The position numbers and the translations under genes are program-made. Of a stretch of 64,000 bases of DNA, positions 57,109 through 64,000 are shown in pieces. This DNA comes from G965250275 sp965250275. GTDB lineage: Bacteria > Pseudomonadota > Alphaproteobacteria > Rhodobacterales > Rhodobacteraceae. How positions within the stretch are numbered: position 1 is the first letter of the stretch; each line of letters opens with the position of its first letter. The notes under the pieces are model-generated. The model worked only from the letters and a program-made list of their open reading frames with translations, made no database searches and was not told the DNA's origin. The stretch is from the NCBI GenBank assembly GCA_965250275.1, contig OZ252297.1, positions 1,054,001 through 1,118,000 of the forward strand. Reading direction: 5' to 3'.

Positions 57109-58593
57109 ATGCAAACGAACCCACTTCTGATCGTCGCGCTGTCTCTCAGCGCCGGAATAGCCGCTTGGGGTTTGATCGATCCGCAGGGACTGGGGGCAGT
57201 GGCGTCCGCTGTTGTCGATGCGCAATTCGAAAGTCGCGGCTGGTTCATCATGCTGGAGACGAGCGGCCTTCTCTTTGTGGCACTCTTTCTGGCGTTCTCA
57301 CGGTTCGGGTCGGTTCGGCTGGGGCCCGAGGGATCGGAACCAGAGTTTTCCACTCCAGCCTGGATCGCAATGCTGTTTGCGGCAGGCATGGGGGTCGGTC
57401 TGTTGTTTTATGGCGCGGCGGAACCGCTGACCCATTTTGCGACCTTGCGCCAATACTCGAGCGATCCGATGGCTGCGGAGTACGCGCTCTTTGTTACTTA
57501 CCTGAACTGGGGGTTCCACGCTTGGGCCATATACGGCGTGGTAGCGCTGGTCATCGCCTATTTCGCTTTCCGGCGCGGTCGCTCTCTGTTGCTGAGCGCC
57601 CCCCTGACCGATGTCTACGGCCGGTACCGCTGGGCTCGTGCCCTGGCTTGGCTCTTTGATCTGCTGTCGATCGTTGCCATCGCGGTTGGTTTGGCAGGGT
57701 CCTTGGCGATGGGTGTGTTTCAGATCCAGACGGGGCTGGCGGGATTGATCGGTGTGCAAAATCCGGGCGTTCTGACTCTGCCGGTGTTTGCCGCCATGTG
57801 TCTGGCGTTTGTGATCCCGCTGCGCCGGGATTTGGGGGACGGCATGGCGCGATTGTCCAATCTCGCCATGGTGCTGGCGCTGGGCCTGCTGGTGTTCCTG
57901 ATTGTCTTTGGTCCCACATCCTATGTCATGAACGCGGTGGTGTCCGGGTTTGGCCGATACCTCTTTAATGCTTTGCCTGCCGGGTTTTCGACGGCGGAAT
58001 TCTTTGGACCCAACATCGTCGAATGGTTTCAGGGCTGGACGTTGAACTACATGATCTGGTGGCTGGCGTGGTCACCATTTGTCGGCGTTTTCATTGCGCG
58101 CATCTCCCGTGGCCGGACTGTCCGCGAGTTTCTGATTGGGGTGATCGTCGCGCCGACGCTCTTTTCGATTTTTTGGTTCGGCGTTTTCGGCGGCGTTGGC
58201 TTTTTTGATGCGCTCGAAGGTGATGGCGCATTGCTGGAAGCGAATGCGGTCAACCTCGACGGAACGACCTTCGTTCTGCTTCAGCGTTTTCCGCTGGCGT
58301 GGCTGACCCAGGGGGCCACCATCATCGCGGCCTTTCTGTTCGTCGTGACCAGCGTTGTCAGTGCGGCCTTCACGCTCGCCATGATTGGATCGGGCGGGGA
58401 CGAAAACCCGTCTCCGCGCATTCGCACGATATGGGGCGGCGTGCTTGGTGCGCTGGGGCTGGCAATGATCTTCGTGGGCGATATCGCGCTGGTGCGTTCC
58501 GTGATCGCTGTGTCTGCGATTGCATTTGTGTTTATCGTCCCGATCCTTGTCATCTGCTTGCTAAGGTCTTTGGCCAAGGAGGGTCGGACATGA
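57109..58593 (+). CDS. BCCT family betaine/carnitine/choline-type transporter
   Basis: 494 residues with 12 membrane helices. Family blocks include FAAGMGVGLLFYGAAEPLTH, YLNWGFHAWAIYGVVALVIA and the helix-8 region WTLNYMIWWLAWSPFVGVFI with its Trp-rich substrate box, then ARISRGRTVREFLIGVIVAP. It would carry a quaternary ammonium compound or related zwitterion with sodium or protons. The C-terminal cytoplasmic tail is very short (SLAKEGRT), so osmosensing tails of the BetP kind are absent and a nutrient-uptake role is favoured. The stop overlaps a 29-residue membrane peptide gene. The proline-racemase-family gene follows. Confidence 0.92.
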   Translation: MQTNPLLIVALSLSAGIAAWGLIDPQGLGAVASAVVDAQFESRGWFIMLETSGLLFVALFLAFSRFGSVRLGPEGSEPEFSTPAWIAMLFAAGMGVGLLFYGAAEPLTHFATLRQYSSDPMAAEYALFVTYLNWGFHAWAIYGVVALVIAYFAFRRGRSLLLSAPLTDVYGRYRWARALAWLFDLLSIVAIAVGLAGSLAMGVFQIQTGLAGLIGVQNPGVLTLPVFAAMCLAFVIPLRRDLGDGMARLSNLAMVLALGLLVFLIVFGPTSYVMNAVVSGFGRYLFNALPAGFSTAEFFGPNIVEWFQGWTLNYMIWWLAWSPFVGVFIARISRGRTVREFLIGVIVAPTLFSIFWFGVFGGVGFFDALEGDGALLEANAVNLDGTTFVLLQRFPLAWLTQGATIIAAFLFVVTSVVSAAFTLAMIGSGGDENPSPRIRTIWGGVLGALGLAMIFVGDIALVRSVIAVSAIAFVFIVPILVICLLRSLAKEGRT

Positions 58594-58679
58594 GTGGTTC
58601 TGTGCTCGACACGATCCTGAACCTGACAGTGTTCGCCTATATCGGATTTCTGATCTGGATCGCTTTTTTGGACAGCTGA
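58590..58679 (+). CDS. 29-residue single-helix membrane peptide coupled to the BCCT transporter
   Basis: The ATG at 58590 overlaps the transporter stop by 4 bases (ATGA), and CCAAGGAGGGT lies 8-10 bases upstream as a good ribosome binding site inside the end of the transporter gene. The product begins MSGSVLDTIL and has a hydrophobic stretch NLTVFAYIGFLIWIAFL, ending in Asp-Ser. That is one short transmembrane helix with nothing else. The coupled start plus a strong ribosome site argue that it is real. It may be a small subunit or stabiliser of the transporter. I know of no named family for it. Confidence 0.65.
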   Translation: MSGSVLDTILNLTVFAYIGFLIWIAFLDS

Positions 58680-58783
58680 CACTTTACGGCTTCCGGCCCA
58701 ACCCATTCACGACGCGCCCGCATGCTATACAGCGGTCTGAAGATCCGGTTTGATCCAGTTGTGCCAGCAGGGAAGGACAGCTG

Positions 58784-59842
58784 ATGCGTGCGAGCCGGAT
58801 GATCACCGCCGTTGAGGTACATGCCGAAGGGGAGGGCGGTCGGGTCATCACCGGCGGGTTGCCTCATCTGAAAGGGCAGAGCGTGTTTGAGAAAGCGCAG
58901 TATCTGCACAACTTCCATGACGATGTCCGGACGCTGATGTTGCAGGAGCCGCGCGGAAATCCGGCCCTGTGCTGCAACGCTTTGGTGCCGCCCTGCGATC
59001 CACGTGCCGATGCCGGTTTCATCATCATGGAGCAAACAGAATACCCGCCGATGTCGGGCAGCAATGCCATGTGTGTGACAACGGTTCTGCTGGAAACGGG
59101 GATTCTGCCCATGATCGAACCGGTGACGACGCTCACGCTTGAGGCGCCGGCCGGGCTGATTGAGGTGACGGCCACGTGCCGCGATGGCAAGGTTGAGCGG
59201 GTCGCATTTCGGAACGTGCCTGCCTTTGCGGTGCATTTGGATGTGCCCCTCGAGGTGCCTGGGCATGGGCAGATCAAAGTCGACGTTGCCTGGGGCGGAA
59301 TGTTCTTCGTGATTGCCGAAGCTGAGGCGTTCGGGATCGACCCGGTTGCAACGCATGGAAGTGCCATCGTGCGAGCCTGCGAAGCCATGCGCGAAGCGGC
59401 GGCACAGCAATATCCTGTTGTTCATCCTGAAAATCCGGACATTCGCGGCCCGACCATCGCGCAGCTCACGGCGCCTGCCGTTGATCCTACAACGGACGGA
59501 CGCGGTGCTGTCGTCGTGTCTTCTGGTCCGTTCAACCCCACGCAGCCACATGCGATTTCCGGGGCGTTGGACCGGTCGCCTTGTGGCACGGGCACCTGTG
59601 CAAAAATGGCGGTGCTGCACGCGAAAGGTCTGCTCGAGATCGGACAAGACTATGTCAACGCCGGCCCGTTGGGCACCACCTTTACCGGCCGTTTGGAAGA
59701 GACAACCAAAGTGGGGTCCTTTGATGCTGTCGTGCCGTCGCTATCCGGGCGCGCCTGGATCGCCGGCGTGTCGCAATACATGCTTGATCCTTCGGACCCG
59801 TTTCCAACTGGATTTACGGTCGGCGACATATGGGCGACCTAG
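58784..59842 (+). CDS. Proline racemase superfamily enzyme, Ser/Cys type (hydroxyproline epimerase or 3-hydroxyproline dehydratase)
   Basis: 352 residues. The first catalytic position is Ser91 in PPMSGSNAMC, where proline racemase has Cys in MCGHG. The second is Cys267 in DRSPCGTGTC. The Ser/Cys pairing is known for a subgroup that acts on hydroxyprolines, either as 4-hydroxyproline 2-epimerase or trans-3-hydroxyproline dehydratase. The family fold is clear from GGLPHLKGQSVFEKAQYLHN and RGNPALCCNALVPPCDPRAD. It lies 104 bases after the transporter and peptide genes on the same strand, so the transporter may import a hydroxyproline or proline betaine. Activity cannot be decided by eye. Confidence 0.8.
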   Translation: MRASRMITAVEVHAEGEGGRVITGGLPHLKGQSVFEKAQYLHNFHDDVRTLMLQEPRGNPALCCNALVPPCDPRADAGFIIMEQTEYPPMSGSNAMCVTTVLLETGILPMIEPVTTLTLEAPAGLIEVTATCRDGKVERVAFRNVPAFAVHLDVPLEVPGHGQIKVDVAWGGMFFVIAEAEAFGIDPVATHGSAIVRACEAMREAAAQQYPVVHPENPDIRGPTIAQLTAPAVDPTTDGRGAVVVSSGPFNPTQPHAISGALDRSPCGTGTCAKMAVLHAKGLLEIGQDYVNAGPLGTTFTGRLEETTKVGSFDAVVPSLSGRAWIAGVSQYMLDPSDPFPTGFTVGDIWAT

Positions 59843-59872
59843 GCAAAAAGCCACGTAACACTGTGTTGGGTT

Positions 59873-60670
59873 TCAGAGTCCGAGCGGCCTGTTCACGCCG
59901 CCATCAATGGTCAGGCATTGCCCTGTGATATAGCTCGCGGCCTCTGACAGCAGGAAGGCAATCGACCGGCCTACTTCATCGTTCCGCCCGACGCGTCCAA
60001 GTGGGACTGTGCTGGCCCATTCCGGATGAAATTCATCCTCCGCGCTTTGCATAAGACCCGGCGAGACAGCGTTGAACCGGACGCCGTCTGGCCCATACCG
60101 GTCGGCCAGCAGCTTGATGAACCCGTGAAGGGCGAGACGCGTCGGTCCTAGGGGAAAGGGCGCCCTGGGCTGCCCAGCTTCGATACCTGAAATGGCCACA
60201 AACGAACCGTGCGGCGACGCCTGAAGGTATGGCAGCACGGCTTTGGCGAGTCGCATGGGCGCAACGACCATCATATCATAGTCTTCGTGCCATGCAGGCC
60301 AAGGGATATCGAAGATGTCCCTGCGATAGTGTGGATCAAAACCGAAACTGTCACGAGTGGCTTTGGGTGGGGCGGGGACATCAAAGCCCTTCATGACCTC
60401 GCTATGCCTGCCGGCGCCGAACACCGCAGCATCTATCCTGCCGAAACTGTCCAGCGCGGCTTTGACAGCCCGTTGGACATCATCGTCGCTCAGCACCGAA
60501 CCCGCAATGCCAAGTCCGTCGGTTTCGCGGGCGATATCATGGCATCCGCTGCGTGACATCAGCACAAGTTGGTAGTCCATAGCCGCAAGTGCGCGTGCGG
60601 TCGCAGAGCCAAGTCCACCGCTCGCGCCCGTTATGATTGCGACCGGACGATCATTGGCGGTACGCGACAT
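59873..60670 (-). CDS. Short-chain dehydrogenase/reductase family protein with altered catalytic site
   Basis: 265 residues. AIITGASGGLGSATARALAA is a perfect nucleotide-binding motif, and FGAG replaces NNAG. Ser161 (AISGIEAG) is kept, but the YxxxK pair is missing: the aligned segment PFPLGPTRLALHGF has Leu174 and Arg178. The C-terminal block GRNDEVGRSIAFLLSEAASY and TGQCLTIDGGV is normal. It is convergent with the proline-racemase gene. It may be a non-catalytic NAD(P) binder or use Arg in place of Lys. Confidence 0.85.
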   Translation of the reverse strand: MSRTANDRPVAIITGASGGLGSATARALAAMDYQLVLMSRSGCHDIARETDGLGIAGSVLSDDDVQRAVKAALDSFGRIDAAVFGAGRHSEVMKGFDVPAPPKATRDSFGFDPHYRRDIFDIPWPAWHEDYDMMVVAPMRLAKAVLPYLQASPHGSFVAISGIEAGQPRAPFPLGPTRLALHGFIKLLADRYGPDGVRFNAVSPGLMQSAEDEFHPEWASTVPLGRVGRNDEVGRSIAFLLSEAASYITGQCLTIDGGVNRPLGL

Positions 60671-60815
60671 TGAAAAACCTCAAGGAAAACAAAGGAAGGG
60701 AACACTGCGGCAACACTAGCAGCATTTTTACACTTGTCGCCTGTTGTGTCCCCACCGTTGAGGTTTGCCCTTGTGAGGCGTTTTCAATGCCATGCAGCGT
60801 CAGAGGTCGATGGGA

Positions 60816-61679
60816 TCAGAAAGGCCATTCGCCTTGTGGGCTGTAGTGCGGCATGAAATCGCGCAGGCGTTCTAGTCCGCGTTCGCGCAGTTGCCGCACA
60901 CGTTCGCGCGATATCCCGTAAACCGCGCCCAGCTGATCCAAAGTCATGGGCGGGTCCTTCAGCACGGTCGACAGCACGATGGTCCGCTCCCGGTCCGGCA
61001 GCTTCGCAAAATTCTCGCTCACGGTCTGGCGAAACACCTGCCGATCGTGCCGCTGCGCCACTTCCTGTTCAACGTCGCAGTCGGGGTCAGGCAGAAGGTT
61101 GATGATTTCATCTCCTTCGCCGTTTGCTGCCAACTGGTTCAGAGAGTTGTCGGTTCCCGAGAACTCCCGCCGCAGCGAATCGAGCTCTTTTGCGTCCACA
61201 TTGAGCTTGTCGGCGATGCGCTGATCGCGTTGCAGCCCGGTCTCGCCAGGGCGAAGCTCCACCGATTCCTCCAGGCGACCCAGGTTAAAGAAAACCTTTC
61301 GGGCCTTGGCAGATCGGCCTCGCTTGACGAGCGACCAGGTCCGCAATCGGTAGTCCTGGAGTTCGGCCCGGATCCACCAGACTGCATAAGTCGAGAAACG
61401 AAAACCTTTGTCTGGGTCAAAGCCATCGGCGGCCTTGAGCAAGCCGATGTAAGCATGTTGCAGCAGATCGGGATCGTCGATCTTGCGCCCTTTCGAGAAG
61501 CGCTTCGCAGTCGACATGGCGAGGGGAGTGTATGCCTCAACCAGCTTGTTGCGCGCCTCTACGTCCTGATCGTCACGCCAGGCGCGTGCCAGGCGGAACT
61601 CTTCCTCCGAATCGAGAAAGCCGCTGCGGGGGCGGTATCGCGGGTCTTGCGGGTCACTGGGGCGAAAAGGTGAGTTCAT
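60816..61679 (-). CDS. rpoH: RNA polymerase sigma-32 type factor (RpoH, RpoHII-like)
   Basis: 287 residues from the ATG at 61679; in-frame ATGs at 61715 and 61772 are possible, the latter overlapping the divergent gene. Region 2 is LVEAYTPLAMSTAKRFSKGR, then DLLQHAYIGLLKAADGFDPD and FSTYAVWWIRAELQDYRLRT. The RpoH box appears as SAKARKVFFNLGRLEE. Region 4 is MTLDQLGAVYGISRERVRQL. RpoH directs heat-shock transcription; many Rhodobacterales have two, and the second (RpoHII) responds to singlet oxygen. The length and lack of other RpoH traits suggest RpoHII, but this is a guess. Confidence 0.88.
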   Translation of the reverse strand: MNSPFRPSDPQDPRYRPRSGFLDSEEEFRLARAWRDDQDVEARNKLVEAYTPLAMSTAKRFSKGRKIDDPDLLQHAYIGLLKAADGFDPDKGFRFSTYAVWWIRAELQDYRLRTWSLVKRGRSAKARKVFFNLGRLEESVELRPGETGLQRDQRIADKLNVDAKELDSLRREFSGTDNSLNQLAANGEGDEIINLLPDPDCDVEQEVAQRHDRQVFRQTVSENFAKLPDRERTIVLSTVLKDPPMTLDQLGAVYGISRERVRQLRERGLERLRDFMPHYSPQGEWPF

Positions 61680-61770
61680 TGGACGACCATCGGTAAAATA
61701 GTTTCGTTTCGAAATCATATCTCGCCAAAACGTATTGTCAAACTGATTTCGACTCGCTACTAAATTTCCC

Positions 61771-62382
61771 ATGAATGATCATTCTCACCCGTCTCGCCAG
61801 AGCGATGAACTGGCTGAACTTCTGGTGCATATCGGTCGCTCTGCCCGTGCAGAGGACAGCGGCGCGGCTTTGACTGCCGCGCAATGGACGGCTCTGCGGT
61901 TCTTTGCGCGCGCCAATCTCGCGTCGTCCACGCCCTCGGCCTTTGCGAGTTTCCAGGCCACCACGCGCGGGACGGCCTCACAAACGATCAAGTCGCTGGT
62001 GAACAAAGAGCTTTTGTCGCGGCGCAAGTCCAAAAGTGACGGGCGCAGCGTCCAGTTCGAAGTGACGCGGGCCGGGCGAGACATGCTGAACCAGGACCCG
62101 TTGCGCCATTTGTCGGCAGCCATTGGTGATTTGCCCGAGGTCGATCAAACGGTGCTTGAACGGTTGCTTCCCGTTCTCACCGTCGCGTTGGCAGAGCAAC
62201 GCAGCACGCCCGCATTCGGAACATGCAACGACTGCCGATTCTATGAGAATCGTGATGGGACCGGGTATTGCGCCTGTGTCGCCGTCGATCTGGCACCTTC
62301 GGAGATCGGCAAGCTCTGCGCGAACTTTTCACTCACACTGCCGGGCGCTGATGAGCGTGCCGGCACCATGACCCAGGATTGA
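61771..62382 (+). CDS. MarR-type regulator with a Cys-rich C-terminal extension
   Basis: 203 residues. Residues about 30-140 are a MarR winged helix: AAQWTALRFFARANLASSTP, FASFQATTRGTASQTIKSLV, and the wing LLSRRKSKSDGRSVQFEVTR. The extension after residue 150 reads TCNDCRFYENRDGTGYCACV and ends EIGKLCANF, giving Cys152, 155, 167, 169 and 183. This spacing could hold a metal or an Fe-S cluster. It lies 4 bases ahead of mrp and is divergent from rpoH. Such an arrangement suggests it senses Fe-S or metal status, but I have not seen this proven. Confidence 0.85.
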   Translation: MNDHSHPSRQSDELAELLVHIGRSARAEDSGAALTAAQWTALRFFARANLASSTPSAFASFQATTRGTASQTIKSLVNKELLSRRKSKSDGRSVQFEVTRAGRDMLNQDPLRHLSAAIGDLPEVDQTVLERLLPVLTVALAEQRSTPAFGTCNDCRFYENRDGTGYCACVAVDLAPSEIGKLCANFSLTLPGADERAGTMTQD

Positions 62383-62386
62383 AACT

Positions 62387-63577
62387 GTGAGCAACGAAAC
62401 CCAACAGGCTCCGTCCGGGGCCTCAGACACGATTGGCCGCATGATTGCGGTAAGCAGCGGAAAAGGCGGTGTTGGCAAGTCGACTGTCACCGTCAATCTG
62501 GCGCTCGCACTCGCCGAACAAGGGTTCCGGGTCGGCGTTGTGGATGCCGACCTGTACGGCCCGTCCATTCCCGGCATGCTGGGGCTGAGCGATGCAAACC
62601 CGCCCGCGATGACGCCGGACCGCAAGGTGGTGCCGGCCAACGCGCAGGGTATCAAGCTGATCTCGATGGCGATGCTGACGGATGATGACAAGCCCGCCAT
62701 TTTGCGGGGGCCCATGGTGACAAAGTACTTGCGCATGTTCGTCACACAGGTCGATTGGGGCCCGCTGGATGTGCTGCTGCTGGACCTTCCGCCGGGCACC
62801 GGAGACATTCAGCTTACCCTTGCGCAGGCCTTCCCCTTGAGTGGCGCTGTGGTCGTGACAACACCACAGGATGTCAGCCTCAAAATCGTGCGCCGCGGCC
62901 TGCGTATGATGGAGCAGGTCAATGTCCCTGTCCTGGGTGTTGTCGAAAACATGAGCGGGTTCACCTGTCCTTCGTGCGGGGAAGTGACACCGATCTTTCG
63001 CCAGGGGGGCGGCCAACGCATTGCCGAGTCGCTGAAGGTACCGTTTCTGGGGGCTGTGCCGCTCGATCCGGCGGTGGTCGAAAGCGGAGACGAAGGACTG
63101 CCCACGGTGATCAGTGCCCGGGACAGCGCGGCGGCCGAAGCGTATCGGTCCGTGGCGGCCGAACTCGCGAAAGACAGTCCCGCATCTGGCGGCCTGGCGC
63201 GTCCATTTGACTGGCGCGTGGCTGAGAACGAAGGGCGCCCTGCTGAGGGGGTGGTGCGGTCGGGTGGTGATCCGGATCTTCCGGTTTCGCTGAGCTACAG
63301 CCCGGCGGCGTTGGTCATTGGTTGGCAAGACGGCTCTTACACCCATATCCCCCCGCGCGAGTTGCGCCTGTCGTGCCAGTGTGCCGCATGCCGCGACGAG
63401 GTCACCGGGCAACGTTTGCTGATTCCGTCGAATGTCCCGCTCGACATCGAGCCCACCCGGATCTGGAGCGTTGGGAACTATGCTCTGGGTGTTGCGTTCA
63501 GCGACGGGCACAGCTCGGGAATCTTCCCATTTAGTGCCCTTCGCTCGATGCAGGAGATTGAGACCGAAGATGTCTGA
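62387..63577 (+). CDS. mrp: Mrp/ApbC family Fe-S carrier ATPase with C-terminal DUF971 domain
   Basis: 396 residues from a GTG start. MIAVSSGKGGVGKSTVTVNL is the deviant Walker A; VGVVDADLYGPSIPGMLGL and DVLLLDLPPGTGDIQLTLAQ follow; the CxxC that can bind the cluster is in MSGFTCPSCGEV. The usual N-terminal DUF59 domain is absent. Residues about 285-390 form a DUF971/GBBH-like N-domain (VSLSYSPAALVIGWQDGSYT, RELRLSCQCAACRDE, TRIWSVGNYALGVAFSDGHS). It should carry Fe-S clusters to target proteins in the cytoplasm. It overlaps the nfu gene by 8 bases. Confidence 0.92.
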   Translation: MSNETQQAPSGASDTIGRMIAVSSGKGGVGKSTVTVNLALALAEQGFRVGVVDADLYGPSIPGMLGLSDANPPAMTPDRKVVPANAQGIKLISMAMLTDDDKPAILRGPMVTKYLRMFVTQVDWGPLDVLLLDLPPGTGDIQLTLAQAFPLSGAVVVTTPQDVSLKIVRRGLRMMEQVNVPVLGVVENMSGFTCPSCGEVTPIFRQGGGQRIAESLKVPFLGAVPLDPAVVESGDEGLPTVISARDSAAAEAYRSVAAELAKDSPASGGLARPFDWRVAENEGRPAEGVVRSGGDPDLPVSLSYSPAALVIGWQDGSYTHIPPRELRLSCQCAACRDEVTGQRLLIPSNVPLDIEPTRIWSVGNYALGVAFSDGHSSGIFPFSALRSMQEIETEDV

Positions 63578-64000
63578 TGATGCGACACAGCGGCGGCGGA
63601 TCAGGGCAGCGTCTTCGCCCCACGATCCAGCGACCATGAGGTTCATGCTGGAGGAGGATATCCAGCCGGGCCAAAGCGCACTTTATGAGGCCGGTGACGG
63701 GTCGACGGCCCCGATCGCGCAATCGTTGTTTGCAGTTCCCGCCGTCAAGCAGGTTCATGTGTCGGGCCACACGGTTCAGGTCACATTGACCGCCGAAGCG
63801 GATTGGTCCGCGCACAAAGCGGCTGTTGCGCAGGCGATCCGGGAAGCGCTGGGCAAAGGCACCCCGTTGGGAGAGGCGGCGCGGACAGTGGGCACGACCC
63901 GGGCGGATGAAGAGTTGTTGCAGGCCGTGCAGAGCCTGCTCGACACTCAGGCCAACCCGGCTATTGCAGCGCATGGCGGCCAGGTCGACGCCGAGCGTGT
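63570..64000 (+). CDS. NifU family (Nfu-type) Fe-S scaffold/carrier, 3' end missing
   Basis: 143 codons are visible before the window edge. It starts inside the end of mrp (ATG 8 bases before the mrp stop ends). The N-terminal Nfu domain reads PHDPATMRFMLEEDIQPGQS and SLFAVPAVKQVHVSGHTVQV. The C-terminal NifU domain begins at LLDTQANPAIAAHGGQVDAE, just before the sequence stops, so the CxxC motif that binds the cluster is not visible. Function: transient Fe-S cluster carrier. Translational coupling to mrp points to one Fe-S assembly operon with the MarR-type gene. Confidence 0.8.
   Translation, partial: MSDDATQRRRIRAASSPHDPATMRFMLEEDIQPGQSALYEAGDGSTAPIAQSLFAVPAVKQVHVSGHTVQVTLTAEADWSAHKAAVAQAIREALGKGTPLGEAARTVGTTRADEELLQAVQSLLDTQANPAIAAHGGQVDAER

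Noticed and set aside
62423..63646. 407-codon minus-strand frame opposite mrp
   Set aside because: It is antisense to mrp, which has Walker and CxxC motifs; the composition is that of a shadow frame.
1..64000. Search for CRISPR arrays, insertion sequences, integrases, phage genes or attachment repeats
   Set aside because: I saw no spaced direct repeats, transposase or integrase motifs, and the composition looks uniform.

Overview
The window looks like chromosome of a marine Rhodobacteraceae (Roseobacter-group) alphaproteobacterium. Evidence for this is a taurine transaminase/tauABC locus, a malyl-CoA lyase (Mcl1) typical of Rhodobacterales, a protein with a VPLPA-type C-terminal sorting signal, a TrcR/DUF1013 cell-cycle regulator, a FYDLN-acid (TIGR02300) protein, a COQ9-family protein and an RpoH-type sigma factor with the Rhodobacterales form of its helix-turn-helix. 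I see no phage, insertion sequence, integrase or CRISPR array. Genes are dense, with many 1-8 bp overlaps.

Layout. 1-2.2 kb: lipid A hydroxylase end (cut by the window edge), a winged-helix regulator and two small membrane proteins. 2.3-8.7 kb: taurine locus (tpa on the minus strand; an FAD oxidoreductase and tauABC on the plus strand). 8.9-12.2 kb: arylamine N-acetyltransferase, DapA-family lyase, prephenate-dehydrogenase-like protein, tRNA-Ala(GGC). 12.3-16.8 kb: FYDLN protein, YgjP peptidase, and a GntR regulator beside an NMT1/SsuA-type ABC importer. 16.8-20.9 kb: accA, VPLPA-CTERM protein, divergent LysE exporter/Lrp pair, mcl1. 21.3-26.1 kb: a D-amino-acid island (dgcN, dgcA, DEDDh exonuclease, D-amino-acid transaminase, flavin amine oxidase). 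26.2-30.8 kb: an orphan membrane protein, DUF1244 and DUF6868 proteins, N-formylglutamate amidohydrolase, pyk. 30.9-40.6 kb: rpmI-rplT, then pheS and pheT with unrelated genes between them. 40.7-47.6 kb: GST, MscS channel, ald with its Lrp-type regulator, an SDR, a GMC oxidoreductase and a saccharopine-dehydrogenase-like protein. 47.7-56.8 kb: rpsU, COQ9, quinone reductase, RNase T2, trcR, GntP permease, recR-ybaB, FkbM methyltransferase and an ABC-F protein. 57.1-60.7 kb: BCCT transporter, a 29-residue membrane peptide, a proline-racemase-family enzyme, an SDR. 60.8-64 kb: rpoH-type sigma factor, and a MarR regulator with a Cys-rich tail followed by mrp and nfu (cut by the right edge).

How the genes work together. 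Several blocks make metabolic sense. TauABC would import taurine and Tpa would deaminate it to sulfoacetaldehyde. DgcN/DgcA with Dat would channel D-amino acids into central nitrogen metabolism. Lrp-type regulators sit divergently from the exporter and from the alanine dehydrogenase they probably control. The MarR-Mrp-Nfu block looks like an iron-sulfur handling unit.

The observations I rate highest are these: a 21-codon leader ORF with nested hairpins and a terminator-like stem ahead of the ABC-F gene; a tandem-95/cadherin-like repeat inserted in the first periplasmic loop of TauC; a 29-residue membrane peptide translationally coupled to a BCCT transporter; and a five-cysteine extension on the MarR protein upstream of Fe-S carrier genes. 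All functional calls rest on motif and family recognition by eye. No database search was run.
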